NCBI RefSeq assembly: GCF_001544835.2
Contig: NZ_FCNX02000003.1
Span: forward strand, 310,001-374,000
Length of the DNA: 64,000 nt
Direction of reading: 5' to 3'
From: Caballeronia fortuita
GTDB taxonomy: Bacteria > Pseudomonadota > Gammaproteobacteria > Burkholderiales > Burkholderiaceae
Made by a program: the position numbers and the translations under genes. Each line of letters begins with the position of its first letter. Position 1 is the first letter of the stretch. Below, one piece after another: positions 53,698-63,999 of the stretch. The notes below the pieces were generated by a model that saw only the letters and a list, made by a program, of their open reading frames with translations, made no database searches and was not told the DNA's origin.

Positions 53698-54285
53698 ATC
53701 CTTCTCCCGATTAGCGACTGCAACAGGCCGAGGCCGCATGGAAAGGTCTGGCGGACGACGGCGTCGATGACCCGCAAGCGCACCCGCGGAGCGTCCCTCT
53801 CACATTTAGACCGGAATCTCGCGAACAGCGTCTGCTATTGATGGTGAACGCGAGAAAGCCTTTAGCCAGCCTAACTAGCTAGTGCCGGACGCTCCGGTTG
53901 AGTCGTGTCGGTGCGCGACGAATTCGGCAGCTATCCGCGTGCCCGATTTTTGTCGAACGAGGCTGCTGATGGCCGAGCGTGCCTGGCGCGCCTTTGAAGC
54001 GACGGATCGATCAGCGTCGTCGCGGAAAACTGCATCGCCTCTGCATATTTTGCAAGTAGCTGGTCGCCGGCGTCGCATCGGCGATGCGGTCTGGAACGGG
54101 CTTGTCCACGACGGCACAGCGCAATCAGCGCGTGCGTCGACGCGGCGCACGTGAGGGCGCCTTCTTGACGTGGACAACGATGAAAACGACCGGCTGACGT
54201 TGAAGCGTCCATCGTAGCCGCGCCGTTCCCAAACGTAGCCAATTGTCCTACGATACGTGCTGTCGCGAACAAGTGGAGCAGGGGC
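53698..54285. other. Non-coding stretch with no clear content
   Basis: This region of nearly 600 bases holds only short open frames of arginine-rich, non-biological-looking sequence on both strands. It probably contains the promoter of the GGDEF-EAL gene and the former promoter of the dehydrogenase. I see no RNA gene or repeat in it. Confidence 0.4.
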
Positions 54286-55959
54286 GTGGAAGACTTTCAG
54301 GTGCTCGATCACATCACGGACGGCGTGATGTTGCTTGACCGGCAATGGAAGTTTCGCAACGTCAACCGCACGGCTGCGCGGCTGCTGAAGCGTTCATCGA
54401 CGGAGTTGATCGGCAGGGAAATCTGGGCCGAATATCCCGATCTCGTCGGGTCGAGCTACGAGCGGGCGTATCGGCAGGCGGCCGAGACGGGATCGCCCAG
54501 CAGCGCGACCGAGTTTTATGCGCCGCTCGATACGTGGTTCGAAGCGCGGGCCTTCCCCTGCGAAGACGGCATCACCGTGCTGGTCCGCGATGTCACCGAG
54601 GCACGCGCGATGTCGGAACGCTTGTCGGATCAAGCATCGCATGATTCGCTCACCGGCCTCATCAACCGGCGCGAACTGCTTGCGCGTCTGAACCACATCG
54701 TCGATGAAGGCACCGCCGCTTCCGTCGATGTCCTCTTCATCGATCTCGATCGCTTCAAGGAAATAAACGATACTTTCGGCCACGCGGCGGGCGATGAAGT
54801 CCTGCATGTCATCGGCGAGCGACTGCTGGCGTGGTGCGGCGGACGCGCGCATGCAGCGCGCATGGGCGGTGACGAGTTCGTGATCTTCCTCGTCGATGCG
54901 CCCGAGGGCGAGGCCGCGCGCGTCGCTCGTGACGTCATCGCGCGCATGCGGGAGCGCATCGAGACGCCGTCCGTGCGGGCGTCGATTAGTGCGAGCATCG
55001 GGTTGGCGCGCTATCCGGTATCGGCCGCAAACGCCGATGAACTGCTGCGCAATGCCGATGCCGCGATGTACCACGCGAAGCGCTCAGGCGGCTCGCGCAC
55101 GTGGGCGTTCGGCAAGCATGACGCTCAGCGTCTTTCGCATCGTCTTCGGCTGCGCGCCGATCTGGAGAACGCCAGCGCGACGGGGCAATTCGAGCTGCAC
55201 TATCAGCCGCAATTGAACCTGGTCACGGGTTGCATCTATGGGGCAGAGGCGCTGCTGCGCTGGAACCATCCTCAACTGGGTTTGCTTGCGCCCGCGAGTT
55301 TTCTCGAAGTCCTGCTCGAATCGCCCGCCTACGAGGCGACGGGAGGATGGTTGATTCACCTCGCGTTACGCCAGGCCGCGCAATGGCAGACGACCGGCCG
55401 CGCGCCGTTCAAAGTTGGCGTCAATCTTTCGGCGGCGATGATTCAGAACGCCGATCTCGCGGCGCTGGTCTCTAAAGCCGCCGACGCTGCCGGTGTATGC
55501 GCTTCGGTGCTCGACATCGAAGTGACGGAGACGGCCGTCGTAAGTGACTTCCTCGCCGCTTCGCGCTCGCTTGCGGCCGTCCGGAAGCTCGGCCCGACCG
55601 TCTCGCTCGACGATTTCGGCACCGGTTACTCCAGCCTCTCCTATCTCACGCAATTGCCGGTCGATCGCATCAAGATCGATAAGTCGTTCGTGCAACAACT
55701 TACCGTCGACGACACTCGCCGTCAGGCTCGCTCGATGATCGAAGCGATGGTGGCGCTCGCTCGCGCGCTCGATATGCAAACGGTCGCGGAAGGCGTGGAG
55801 AACCAGGAACAGCTTGCGCTCGTGAGGCAGCTCGGTTGCGATGCGGCGCAAGGATACTTCATCGGCAAGCCGGTGACGGCCAAGGACATCGATCCGCACG
55901 CAAGGATGCAGGGCGCTGGATCGTCGTCGTCACGCGACGCCGCAAGCGGCTCGCGATAG
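54286..55959 (+). CDS. PAS-GGDEF-EAL cyclic-di-GMP protein
   Basis: A 557-residue cytoplasmic sensor with no membrane segment. Residues about 5-105 are a PAS domain (DHITDGVMLLDRQWKFRNVN). The diguanylate cyclase domain has the intact GGDEF at 194-198 and FIDLDRFKEINDTFGH. The phosphodiesterase domain has the intact EAL at 321-323 and DDFGTGYSSLSYLTQLPVDRIKIDKSF near 450. Both active sites look complete, so it could make or degrade c-di-GMP depending on the PAS signal. The start is GTG 54286 with GGAG seven bases before. It stands alone. Confidence 0.9.
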   Translation: MEDFQVLDHITDGVMLLDRQWKFRNVNRTAARLLKRSSTELIGREIWAEYPDLVGSSYERAYRQAAETGSPSSATEFYAPLDTWFEARAFPCEDGITVLVRDVTEARAMSERLSDQASHDSLTGLINRRELLARLNHIVDEGTAASVDVLFIDLDRFKEINDTFGHAAGDEVLHVIGERLLAWCGGRAHAARMGGDEFVIFLVDAPEGEAARVARDVIARMRERIETPSVRASISASIGLARYPVSAANADELLRNADAAMYHAKRSGGSRTWAFGKHDAQRLSHRLRLRADLENASATGQFELHYQPQLNLVTGCIYGAEALLRWNHPQLGLLAPASFLEVLLESPAYEATGGWLIHLALRQAAQWQTTGRAPFKVGVNLSAAMIQNADLAALVSKAADAAGVCASVLDIEVTETAVVSDFLAASRSLAAVRKLGPTVSLDDFGTGYSSLSYLTQLPVDRIKIDKSFVQQLTVDDTRRQARSMIEAMVALARALDMQTVAEGVENQEQLALVRQLGCDAAQGYFIGKPVTAKDIDPHARMQGAGSSSSRDAASGSR

Positions 55960-56134
55960 TCGGAAGGCAGCGTCGCGTTGACGCGTTGTTCTCATGCGTC
56001 TTATTCGCCGATTGATAACCTAAGAACATCAATCGTTGAGAACATTGCACTTATCGTTTTGATGGCAAAAGCTCATCATCCCGGAAAGACAAGAGCGGGC
56101 AGACCGCATATCCGGGATTTCAGGAGACACATCG

Positions 56135-57433
56135 ATGCATCCCTCACCTTCTACCTTTTCGCCGGGCCACTCGAAGGCCGCGGCGGTTTTCCGCGTCACA
56201 GCCGGCAATTTCCTGGAGCAGTTCGACTTCTTCCTGTTCGGCTTCTACGCGACGCAAATCGCCAGCGTGTTCTTTCCGGCATCGAGCGAGTTCGCTTCGC
56301 TGATGATGACGTTCGCGGTCTTCGGCGCAGGGTTCCTGATGCGTCCGCTGGGCGCGATCGTGCTCGGCGCGTACATCGACGACGTGGGCCGTCGCAAGGG
56401 GCTGATCGTCACGCTGTCCATCATGGCGAGCGGCACGATTCTCATCGCGTTCGTTCCGGGCTACGCGACGATCGGCCTTCTCGCGCCCGCGCTCGTGCTC
56501 ATCGGACGTCTGTTGCAGGGATTCTCCGCGGGCGCGGAACTGGGCGGCGTGTCGGTCTATCTCGCCGAAATGGCCACGCCGGGGCGCAAGGGCTTCTTCA
56601 CGAGCTGGCAGTCCGCGAGCCAGCAAGTCGCGATCGTCGTGGCCGCCGCGCTCGGCTTCGTGCTCAATCAATCGCTCGACAGCGCGGCCATCGCGAGCTG
56701 GGGATGGCGCGTGCCGTTCTTCGTCGGCTGCATGATCGTGCCGTTCATCTTCATGCTGCGCCGCAATCTGGAAGAAACGCAGGAATTCAAGGCACGGCAG
56801 CATCGCCCGAGCATGAAGGAGGTGTTTCGCACGCTGGTACAGAACTGGACCGTCGTGATCGCCGGCATGATGCTGGTCGCCATGACCACGTCGAGCTTCT
56901 ATCTGATCACGGTCTATGCGCCGACGTTCGGCAAGACGGTCCTGCATCTGAGCACCGCGGATAGTCTGCTCGTGACCTTGTGCGTGGCCGTGTCGAACTT
57001 CGTGTGGCTGCCCATTGGCGGAGCGCTTTCGGATCGGATCGGCCGCCGCCCGTTGCTCGTCGGCATGACGCTGCTCGCCATTGCGACCGCCTATCCCGCG
57101 CTGTCGGTACTCGCGCATGCGCCCAGCTTCATGAACATGCTGCTCGTGCTACTCTGGCTCTCGTTCATGTACGGCATGTACAACGGCGCGATGGTCGTCG
57201 CGCTGACCGAGGTGATGCCGGTTCACGTGCGCGTGGCGGGCTTCTCGCTTGCTTATAGTCTTGCGACGGCGGTATTCGGCGGCTTCACGCCCGCGATCTC
57301 GACGGCGCTCATTCACATGACCGGCGACAAGGCCGCACCCGGAATCTGGATGAGTTTCGCCGCCGCATGCGCGCTTCTCGCGACATTCGCACTGTATCGC
57401 CGGCGCGCGGTGACGCTGACGCCGGCTCACTGA
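56135..57433 (+). CDS. MHS-family MFS symporter, citrate/tricarballylate-type
   Basis: A 432-residue carrier with [26 protein letters not shown] at the N-terminus, [10 protein letters not shown] in loop 2-3 and [10 protein letters not shown] in loop 8-9. The [14 protein letters not shown] opening is shared with citrate (CitA) and tricarballylate (TcuC) symporters. AGGAG precedes the ATG. The next gene, for a periplasmic binding protein, starts 51 bp downstream and may be co-transcribed, an unusual pairing for an MFS carrier. Confidence 0.85.
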   Translation: MHPSPSTFSPGHSKAAAVFRVTAGNFLEQFDFFLFGFYATQIASVFFPASSEFASLMMTFAVFGAGFLMRPLGAIVLGAYIDDVGRRKGLIVTLSIMASGTILIAFVPGYATIGLLAPALVLIGRLLQGFSAGAELGGVSVYLAEMATPGRKGFFTSWQSASQQVAIVVAAALGFVLNQSLDSAAIASWGWRVPFFVGCMIVPFIFMLRRNLEETQEFKARQHRPSMKEVFRTLVQNWTVVIAGMMLVAMTTSSFYLITVYAPTFGKTVLHLSTADSLLVTLCVAVSNFVWLPIGGALSDRIGRRPLLVGMTLLAIATAYPALSVLAHAPSFMNMLLVLLWLSFMYGMYNGAMVVALTEVMPVHVRVAGFSLAYSLATAVFGGFTPAISTALIHMTGDKAAPGIWMSFAAACALLATFALYRRRAVTLTPAH

Positions 57434-57483
57434 TGCGTGGCTCGCAGCGCCGAGACTTTATCGAATCCGACACGACTCCCATC

Positions 57484-58266
57484 ATGAGACATCTGCTTCC
57501 GAAACTCTGCGCGGCAGCGCTTATCGCAACTTCAGCCGCCGCGTTCAGCGTGCAGGCCGCCGACCTGCACGTCATGAGCTCGGGCGGCTTCACGGCGGCG
57601 TACAAGGCGCTCGGTCCCAGGTTCACGTCCGAGACGGGCAACACGCTCGATACCGCGCTGGGCCCGTCGATGGGCAAATCGCCGGAAGCCATTCCCAACC
57701 GGCTGGAGCGGGGCGAGCCCGCCGACGCCGTCATCATGGTCGGCTATGCGCTCGACGATCTCATCAAGCAGGGCAAGGTCGTGCCCGGCTCGCGCGTGGA
57801 ACTTGCGGATTCGCGCATCGGCATGGTCGTGCGCGATGGCGCGGCGAAGCCCGATATCAGCTCGCCGGAAGGCCTTAGGCAGACCTTGCTGCATGCGAAG
57901 TCGATTGCGTATTCGGATAGCGCGAGCGGCGTCTATATCGAACGGGAGTTGTTCTCGAAGCTCGGCATCGAGGATCAAGTGAAGCCCAAGGCGAAGATGA
58001 TCCCGCGCATACCGGTTGCGTCGGTCGTGGCGAACGGCGACTTCGAGATCGGCTTTCAGCAGGTGAGCGAGTTGCTGCCGGTCAAGGGCGCGACCTTCGT
58101 CGGCAAGATTCCCGAATCGCTGCAGTCGGTCACGCGCTTTGCCGCCGGGATTCCCGTGAGCGCGCAGCATCCGAAGGAAGCGAAGGCGCTCCTGGATTAT
58201 CTGGCGTCGCCCGGTGTCCAGGCAGAAGTGAAATCGACGGGACTCGATAGCGTCGCCACGCACTGA
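57484..58266 (+). CDS. ModA-like periplasmic substrate-binding protein
   Basis: A 260-residue secreted protein. ATG 57484 gives a signal peptide of about 25 residues (LCAAALIATSAAAFSVQAA|DLHVMSSGGF); an ATG at 57433 would add 17 residues before it. The mature part resembles the molybdate/sulfate binding fold (MSSGGFTAAYKALGPRFTSETG, GEPADAVIMVGYALDDLI, AYSDSASGVYIERELFSKLG). No ABC permease or ATPase is nearby, so it may be an orphan or support the preceding symporter. Ligand unknown. Confidence 0.75.
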   Translation: MRHLLPKLCAAALIATSAAAFSVQAADLHVMSSGGFTAAYKALGPRFTSETGNTLDTALGPSMGKSPEAIPNRLERGEPADAVIMVGYALDDLIKQGKVVPGSRVELADSRIGMVVRDGAAKPDISSPEGLRQTLLHAKSIAYSDSASGVYIERELFSKLGIEDQVKPKAKMIPRIPVASVVANGDFEIGFQQVSELLPVKGATFVGKIPESLQSVTRFAAGIPVSAQHPKEAKALLDYLASPGVQAEVKSTGLDSVATH

Positions 58267-58523
58267 CGCAACGTTCGACGTCAACTTCTCGAAGCATTGC
58301 TCGCGTGGTCCGCTGCGTTGCCGGCATCGCCCGGCGGTGACGCGCGCAGCATGTGCGCGAGAAGCGCGCGATCGCATGCGGCCCTAACCGCACACCACCT
58401 GCCAATTGCCCGCGGCGAAAACCCACGGCTTCCTTTTTTTCGTCTGTGATACGGCGTGTTTTCACTTCCTATACGAGGAATGGACTTTGCGCCGGACAAA
58501 GACTCGACATTCGGGTCGCAGAC

Positions 58524-60422
58524 ATGATCGTTCGAATCGCACAATATCCGCTGAAAAAGCGCCTGTTGCTCGGCATCGCATCGATAGCCGTCGTCCTCGT
58601 GGCACAGCAAGCGCTGACTATGATTGCGCAGGGGCGGCTTCCGTTCCTCCTTATCGGCGCAGCGCTGCCGTTCGTCACCGTTCTGTTTGGCACTTTCTCG
58701 GGAGCATTGCTTCTCGTGACCGGGATCGGGTTCGGCGCGCTGTGGATGGAGCCGGTCGGCAGCCTGGACGTCTGGCGGTCAAATGACCAAATTGTGCTGC
58801 TGGCTTACACAGTCGTCGGCGCATTGTTGGTAGTCGCCGGACAGCAATTGGCAAAGGTAGCCCAACGCGCGGGGAGGGCGGAAACAGCGACGCATGATGC
58901 GGCAGATCGCCTTTTGCAGGTCGAACGCGATGCGCGACATCGGTTCGACGTCGCGCTAAACAGTGCGGGCGTGCCATTTTTTATCGTCACCCCAGTTCTG
59001 CGGGACGGCCACATCGCGGAGCTTCGGTGGGACTATCTCAACGAAGCGGCCGCACGGCTATTCAACCCGGCCGCAGGGGTCGTCGTTGGCAGTTCGACCT
59101 TGTATGTACGTCCCGCGGGGTGGGATGCTGACCTCCTGCTGAGCCGTCTGGCGCCACTTGCCGAGCGCGACGGGCGCGACGCCTTTGATGTGCAAGTGCA
59201 AGGCGAGGATGGCGAGCAATGGTTCCACGTCGTCGCCGCATCGTTACAAGGATCGGTCGTAGCGTGGTGCGGTGACGTCACGCCGCGCGTCCGGGCGGAG
59301 CAGGCGCTATCAGAGGCTGACCGTCGCAAGGACGAGTTTCTGGCCACACTTGCCCATGAACTGCGCAACCCGCTCGCGCCGATCAGGCAGGTCGCGGAGA
59401 TTCTGGAGCAGCCGGGCGTGACAGACGAGCGCAGGCAGTGGTGTGTCACGGTGCTTCGCCGGCAGTCGGCTGCGATGGCCCTCCTCTTGGACGATTTACT
59501 GGACGTGTCACGTATCACACGCGGGGCGCTGACGTTGCGCAAAGAGGTGGTGGCGCTGAGGGAGGTCATCGACGAAGCAGTCGAGATCGCGAGGCCCATT
59601 CTTGAAGGCAAGGCTCACGAGCTTGTAATTGAATCGCCTATCCGCCCATTGCATGTCGAGGCCGACCGCCTGAGACTCGCGCAGGTACTGGGCAACTTGC
59701 TAACGAACGCCGCAAAGTACACGCCACCGGGTGGGCGCATCGTATTGGCAGTCACGGCGGATGATGCCGAGATCGTGCTCTCGGTCGAAGACAATGGGAT
59801 CGGAATCGAACCTGACAAGCTGTCGGCCATCTTCTCAATGTTCTCACAGATCAATCCCGATCATCACCGCGAGGGAGGGCTCGGTATCGGACTCGCGCTG
59901 TCCAAATCGCTGATCGAGTTGCATGGAGGCCGGCTGACGGCGTCGAGCGCTGGCAAAGATCTGGGAAGCTGCTTTTCGATTCACCTTCCAGCCGAGTGCC
60001 GGGCGGTGGCCGCGCCGATGCCGGCGCGCGATGCGCCGGCCGTTGCGTTGGCGAAGCGTTGCATTCTGGTCGTTGACGACAACATCGATGCAGCGGATGC
60101 GCTCACCGCCGTCCTTGAGCTTGAGGGACACGAGGTGCGGACGGTCTATTCGGGCGAGGAAGCCATCGACGTACTAGACCACTACAGCCCGGAGGTGATT
60201 CTGCTCGATCTAGGGCTACCGGGCATAAGCGGAATCGACGTCGCGCGGCGGATTCGCGCGACACCTGCAACGAAGGATGTGACGTTGATAGCCATCACCG
60301 GCTGGGGGCAGCCTCAAGACAGAGAGCGAACCGCAGAAGCAGGATTCGACTTCCATTTCACGAAGCCCGTTGACGTCGTCCAGCTCAACGAGGCGATCGA
60401 AAGCGCGGGCGCGGCCGCTTGA
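58524..60422 (+). CDS. Hybrid sensor histidine kinase with receiver domain
   Basis: A 632-residue kinase. Residues 12-110 contain about four membrane helices (DUF4118-like sensor), 135-255 a PAS-like domain, then a HisKA domain with His278 in LAHELRNPLAP, a HATPase with DNGIGIEPDKL and GGLGIGLALSKSLIELHGG, and a C-terminal receiver with Asp562 in LLDLGLPGISG and Lys in FTKPVD. The upstream-open frame is ignored because MIVRIAQYPLKKRLLLG is the natural membrane start. No response regulator is adjacent; the output partner is unknown. Confidence 0.88.
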   Translation: MIVRIAQYPLKKRLLLGIASIAVVLVAQQALTMIAQGRLPFLLIGAALPFVTVLFGTFSGALLLVTGIGFGALWMEPVGSLDVWRSNDQIVLLAYTVVGALLVVAGQQLAKVAQRAGRAETATHDAADRLLQVERDARHRFDVALNSAGVPFFIVTPVLRDGHIAELRWDYLNEAAARLFNPAAGVVVGSSTLYVRPAGWDADLLLSRLAPLAERDGRDAFDVQVQGEDGEQWFHVVAASLQGSVVAWCGDVTPRVRAEQALSEADRRKDEFLATLAHELRNPLAPIRQVAEILEQPGVTDERRQWCVTVLRRQSAAMALLLDDLLDVSRITRGALTLRKEVVALREVIDEAVEIARPILEGKAHELVIESPIRPLHVEADRLRLAQVLGNLLTNAAKYTPPGGRIVLAVTADDAEIVLSVEDNGIGIEPDKLSAIFSMFSQINPDHHREGGLGIGLALSKSLIELHGGRLTASSAGKDLGSCFSIHLPAECRAVAAPMPARDAPAVALAKRCILVVDDNIDAADALTAVLELEGHEVRTVYSGEEAIDVLDHYSPEVILLDLGLPGISGIDVARRIRATPATKDVTLIAITGWGQPQDRERTAEAGFDFHFTKPVDVVQLNEAIESAGAAA

Positions 60423-60507
60423 CCGGAAGGCACTCGCGAGGCGCACTCGCTGCCCCGGTGGACCATGCCTTGTTGATCGTCAAGCACGGATGATGATGGA
60501 GGCTCGA

Positions 60508-60648
60508 ATGTGCTATGGAAACCCGCAACAAACGCTCACCGAAATCCTGAAGGTGCGTCGGCTGGAGCCTGATCGATACGGCCACACTGCGCTCGACAAC
60601 TTTGAGCACTTTTGCGCGTATTCGGGCTGCGACGCATCAATACAGTAA
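60508..60648 (+). CDS. Possible small protein (46 aa)
   Basis: ATG 60508 is preceded by TGGAGG at five bases and opens a frame giving MCYGNPQQTLTEILKVRRLE and a tyrosine- and cysteine-containing end (FCAYSGCDASIQ). The composition is ordinary and not arginine-rich as the shadow frames are. An in-frame ATG at 60490 would add six residues. Without comparison its reality is open. Confidence 0.35.
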   Translation: MCYGNPQQTLTEILKVRRLEPDRYGHTALDNFEHFCAYSGCDASIQ

Positions 60649-61302
60649 CTCAACGATTTTTCTCGCAGAGAGTTTCGTATCTTGACCGGGGCCAAATGCT
60701 AGGCAGTGCATGAACGCACGCCGCGTTCTGACGCGAAGCGGGCATGATAGCGCGCTAGTGGTTTTCTTCAATACATCTCTATGTCACCACGAATAGTCTT
60801 CGAGATATTTAGTATAACTAATGCACTTTGCGTTATTGAACTAACCGGCGATCGGATCATACTGCGTCCAACCTTAGCGCAAGCTTAAGAAGAGAAAATT
60901 GATTCAAAGCCAACCAGGTTGAAAGTCCGGTGCGTCCATCGGCGTGTCGGTGTTTCCACCAACAATGGCTCTTGCGCATCGCGGAGTGTTCTCTTGTTCC
61001 GAGGGATGCGACTTTCGAATCTCCGACCATCGATTTACAACGCGACGCATTCGGTTCTTCAAGGCAGCCGCAATGAAAAAGCAAGACTGTCGCCATCTAG
61101 GATCGTTTGGGGACGCCACAAGAAGCCTTCGACGCGCTTCGAAGATTACAAAAAAACATCGCGCCCGCGACGCGGAGCTTTCATCAAGTGTACGGTCATC
61201 AACGGTTCTATATAGGAACTATCAAATTAATTGTTGTGCATTGTTAGAGATGCTTGCGCATGCTTACGCCGTTAGTTCTGTCCACCAAAGGGGAATTGTT
61301 CC
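60649..61302. other. AT-richer intergenic stretch
   Basis: About 650 bases visibly richer in A and T than the rest of the window, for example around 60765-60845 and 61200-61245. Open frames here are short and not protein-like. It lies before the lipoprotein gene and may mark foreign DNA or a regulated promoter. I found no tRNA, repeat or integrase trace. Confidence 0.45.
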
Positions 61303-62430
61303 ATGAAATTGCCTGCGCTCGCGCTACTGCTCGCTGTCACCGCTTTCGTCGCCGGATGCGGCGGAAATGACGATTCGAGTCCGGCCTCATCGAGTCCGAA
61401 TCTGATTACCAATGTTGCCGTTCCCAATGCATCGAGCCCGCCGTTCAGTTTCGATATCGGCTACGCGGAAGCAGGCCGCTACTATCTGGCCGATCGCAAC
61501 AACAAGGCGGTCGACGTCGTCGATACGAAATCGAACGCGCTGATCGCGCAGATTCCCGGCCCGTTCGCGGGCGTCGGCAAGACGACCGACGTATCCGGTC
61601 CCGACGGAATCGTGGGAATTACCGGCACGAACACGCTTTATGTAGGCGATGTCGATTCGGTGAAGATCGTCGATACAAATGCACAAAAGACCATCAAGAC
61701 GATCGCGATCAGCAATTCAGGCTCACGAGTCGATGAAGGTTGCTACGACGCAGACGATCATCTCGTGATGTACGCAAGCCCCGGCGAGACGCCGCCCTAT
61801 GTGACTATCCTCTCGACTTCGACGCAGTCCATCGTGTCGAAGCTGGTCTTCAATGGCTCGGCGGGACTTGAGGCATGTACCTATGATTCGACCACAAAGA
61901 ACTTTTATATCAACAACGATGGGACCACCGCGAACCCCGACGGGGAACTCGACGTCATCCCGGCGAACACGGTGAGCTCTGGTACGCTTAAGATCAGCAA
62001 GGCGTTTCCGCTCGGCAAGTGCGCGCCCACCGGCCTGGCGCTCGGACCTAACAGCGACATTCTCGTGGGCTGCGATCCTTCGGCGGGCGATCCGCTCATC
62101 ACGCTGATTCTCGACCGAAATACCGGCGCGCAACTGCCGGCGCTGCCGTTCGGCGGCGTCGATCAGGTGACGTACGACTCCGCGTCGAACCGATATTTCC
62201 TTCCGGCGCGGCACTATGTATCGAGCGGCACGGCGGCGGCGTCGGGATTTAGCCCGCAGATGGGTGTGATCGACGGTACGACGCGACAGTTGCTATACAA
62301 GGTGGCGATTGGAGCGGGCGCGCACTCTGTCGCTGTAGATAGTACGCTCGGCCAGGTTTATGTGCCCTTCCAGCCCAGCACTTCGAGCCAATTTCCGAAT
62401 GGCGGCATCTCGGTCTTCACGACGAAGTAA
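61303..62430 (+). CDS. Secreted lipoprotein with beta-propeller-like repeats
   Basis: A 375-residue protein with a lipoprotein signal; the lipobox is FVAGC with Cys19. The body has repeated segments of the type YYLADRNNKAVDVVDTKSNALIAQIPG, LYVGDVDSVKIVDTNAQKTIKTIAI and VYVPFQPSTS, as in YncE/NHL-like surface propellers. It is probably anchored at the outer membrane. Paired cysteines (DEGCYD, LEACTYD, GKCAP, VGCDP) could form disulfides. Function unknown; binding or display roles are usual for this fold. Confidence 0.8.
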   Translation: MKLPALALLLAVTAFVAGCGGNDDSSPASSSPNLITNVAVPNASSPPFSFDIGYAEAGRYYLADRNNKAVDVVDTKSNALIAQIPGPFAGVGKTTDVSGPDGIVGITGTNTLYVGDVDSVKIVDTNAQKTIKTIAISNSGSRVDEGCYDADDHLVMYASPGETPPYVTILSTSTQSIVSKLVFNGSAGLEACTYDSTTKNFYINNDGTTANPDGELDVIPANTVSSGTLKISKAFPLGKCAPTGLALGPNSDILVGCDPSAGDPLITLILDRNTGAQLPALPFGGVDQVTYDSASNRYFLPARHYVSSGTAAASGFSPQMGVIDGTTRQLLYKVAIGAGAHSVAVDSTLGQVYVPFQPSTSSQFPNGGISVFTTK

Positions 62431-62649
62431 GCGACGCAAGTAAATGCTGTAATGGCAAACCCGCCGGGGCTCGAATCGAACTCCGGCGCGTCTCTTTCGA
62501 CCAGACGATAACCTCTCTTGCACTTTCGGCAGCGTTCGTGGCCGCGGCGCCTAAAGCACCGGAGCTCGGATGACGAGAACAAGCGATGAGCGCCACTGCA
62601 TACGAACAAATCTCGCTGCTTTGTTGATTCGAGCCAGGACCCCCTCCGA

Positions 62650-63066
62650 GTTTTTCAGACGACGCGCAGCATCGTGTCCGGCATGTCCTTACGCCCGCGG
62701 AAGGGGAACCGCGCGGGACGTCTATCGTGTTCCACGGCAACGAGGAATCAGCGAAGCTGCCGCCCGCTGATGTGTTCGCGCGCGCGGGCTATCGGTCGGT
62801 CATCGTCGAATATCCGGGGCACGTCGAACGTCCGGGCGTGCGCACGATGAAAGCCGCCGTCGCCGCATTACGCGAGGCATTTTCCGCGACGTGCGGGCAA
62901 TGACCGGGACGGATTTATGTGGCGGGAGAATCATTGGGCGCGGGCATCGCTTCGCAGGTGATCGGCGCGAAGGAGTCTCAAATCGCGGGCGCCGTGCTGA
63001 TCACACCACGTGATTCGCTCGCTGCCGTCGCAGCGGAAAAATTCCCGTTCTTTCCAGGGCCGCGAG
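62650..63066 (+). pseudogene. Remnant of an alpha/beta hydrolase
   Basis: Frames read TSIVFHGNEESAKLPPADVF, GYRSVIVEYPGH and VAALREAFSATCGQ, then a TGA at 62900-62902, then RIYVAGESLGAGIASQVIGA and GAVLITPRDSLAAVAAEKFP in the following sequence. The IVFHGN oxyanion strand and the GESLGAG nucleophile elbow identify the fold. No start, an in-phase interruption and an abrupt end at the stop of the beta-helix gene show it is a fragment. The 200 bases before it show nothing coding. Confidence 0.6.
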
Positions 63067-63999
63067 TCAGCCGATCCTCGGGTTCACGACCGAGACCGTC
63101 GGGCCTGCCGTTATCCAGTCACCCAGGAACCAGTCCTGCTTCCATACCGGATTCGTGCTTGTGATCGCGCCCGTCACGACGTAGCCACTCGGATACAGTC
63201 CGCCGACGCTGAATGGGCAATCGTCCGGGTCGCTATCGATATGGTTGGTGATCTGAATGTCGACCGTCCTGGCGACCGGTCCCGCGAGCGATCCCAGGAA
63301 GATCTGAATGCCTGCACCGGCGCAACCCATCGTCCTCGGGTTGACGATCCTGATCGCGCGGAGCACCGCCGTGTTGTCATTCGGCTCGATGTCAAGGCCC
63401 GCCTGCGGCGCCGTGCCGGCTATGTTCCGCCACACCGGGTTGTCGAAGGTGATGGTGTCGCCCGAAATGATCGTCGCACCCTGGCGACGACAGCCATCCG
63501 CGAGATGATTGCTGATCGTGATGGCCTTGCTCGTCACACCGGTATTGTTATAGCTATTGGCGATGTAAATGCCGTCGCCCCAGCAATCGATAGTCGTCGG
63601 CGACGAAATCGTGACGTTCGAACTGCCGGCGATCGAGATGCCCATGCCCCACTCGCCCGACGTGGCCGCATTGAGCGACTTGCTGCCGTCGAGGTATGGC
63701 GACTCGACGATCACGTTGCTCACATCCCAGACGCGCATCATCTGATATGAGTCGACATTGTGAGCCAGCAGTTTGATCGAAGCGCCCTGTGCAAAGCGGA
63801 TGTGCGTGTTCGAACGCAACGTCAGGCCGGTGCTGTCGATCCGGCTTTGCCCAGTGATAAGGAGAATCTGCCCGACCGATCCGTCTATCGCGGCCTGCAG
63901 CGCGACGCGATCGTTTGTCGTTCCGTCGCCCTTCACGCCGAAGGACACGTCCGTCAGGCAACCGTTTGGAACGGTGTCGCTCGCGCTGCGCGTGCTGGT
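63067..63999 (-). CDS. Right-handed beta-helix (pectate-lyase-like) protein, 5' truncated by window edge
   Basis: At least 310 residues, open to the window end, reading ...TVPNGCLTDVSFGVKGDGTTND and onward. The DVSFGVKGDGTTNDRVALQAAID segment (residues split here) is the standard start of the pectate-lyase-3/GH28-like beta-helix, and NVTISSPTTIDCWGDGIYIANSYN and GLDIEPNDNTAVLRAIRIVNPR show the repeating coils. Such proteins are polysaccharide lyases, hydrolases or phage tailspikes. The GDGIYI motif resembles GH28 active-site coils, but the catalytic residues are not clear. The N-terminus and any signal peptide are outside the window. Confidence 0.8.
   Translation of the reverse strand, partial: TSTRSASDTVPNGCLTDVSFGVKGDGTTNDRVALQAAIDGSVGQILLITGQSRIDSTGLTLRSNTHIRFAQGASIKLLAHNVDSYQMMRVWDVSNVIVESPYLDGSKSLNAATSGEWGMGISIAGSSNVTISSPTTIDCWGDGIYIANSYNNTGVTSKAITISNHLADGCRRQGATIISGDTITFDNPVWRNIAGTAPQAGLDIEPNDNTAVLRAIRIVNPRTMGCAGAGIQIFLGSLAGPVARTVDIQITNHIDSDPDDCPFSVGGLYPSGYVVTGAITSTNPVWKQDWFLGDWITAGPTVSVVNPRIG

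Noticed and set aside
53875..54345. Open frames on both strands before the GGDEF-EAL gene
   Set aside because: They give arginine- and serine-rich sequence without motifs, and one covers the probable promoter of the next gene.
60919..61215. A 98-codon open frame in the AT-richer gap
   Set aside because: No ribosome site, no recognisable pattern and unusual composition; I see no support for a gene.
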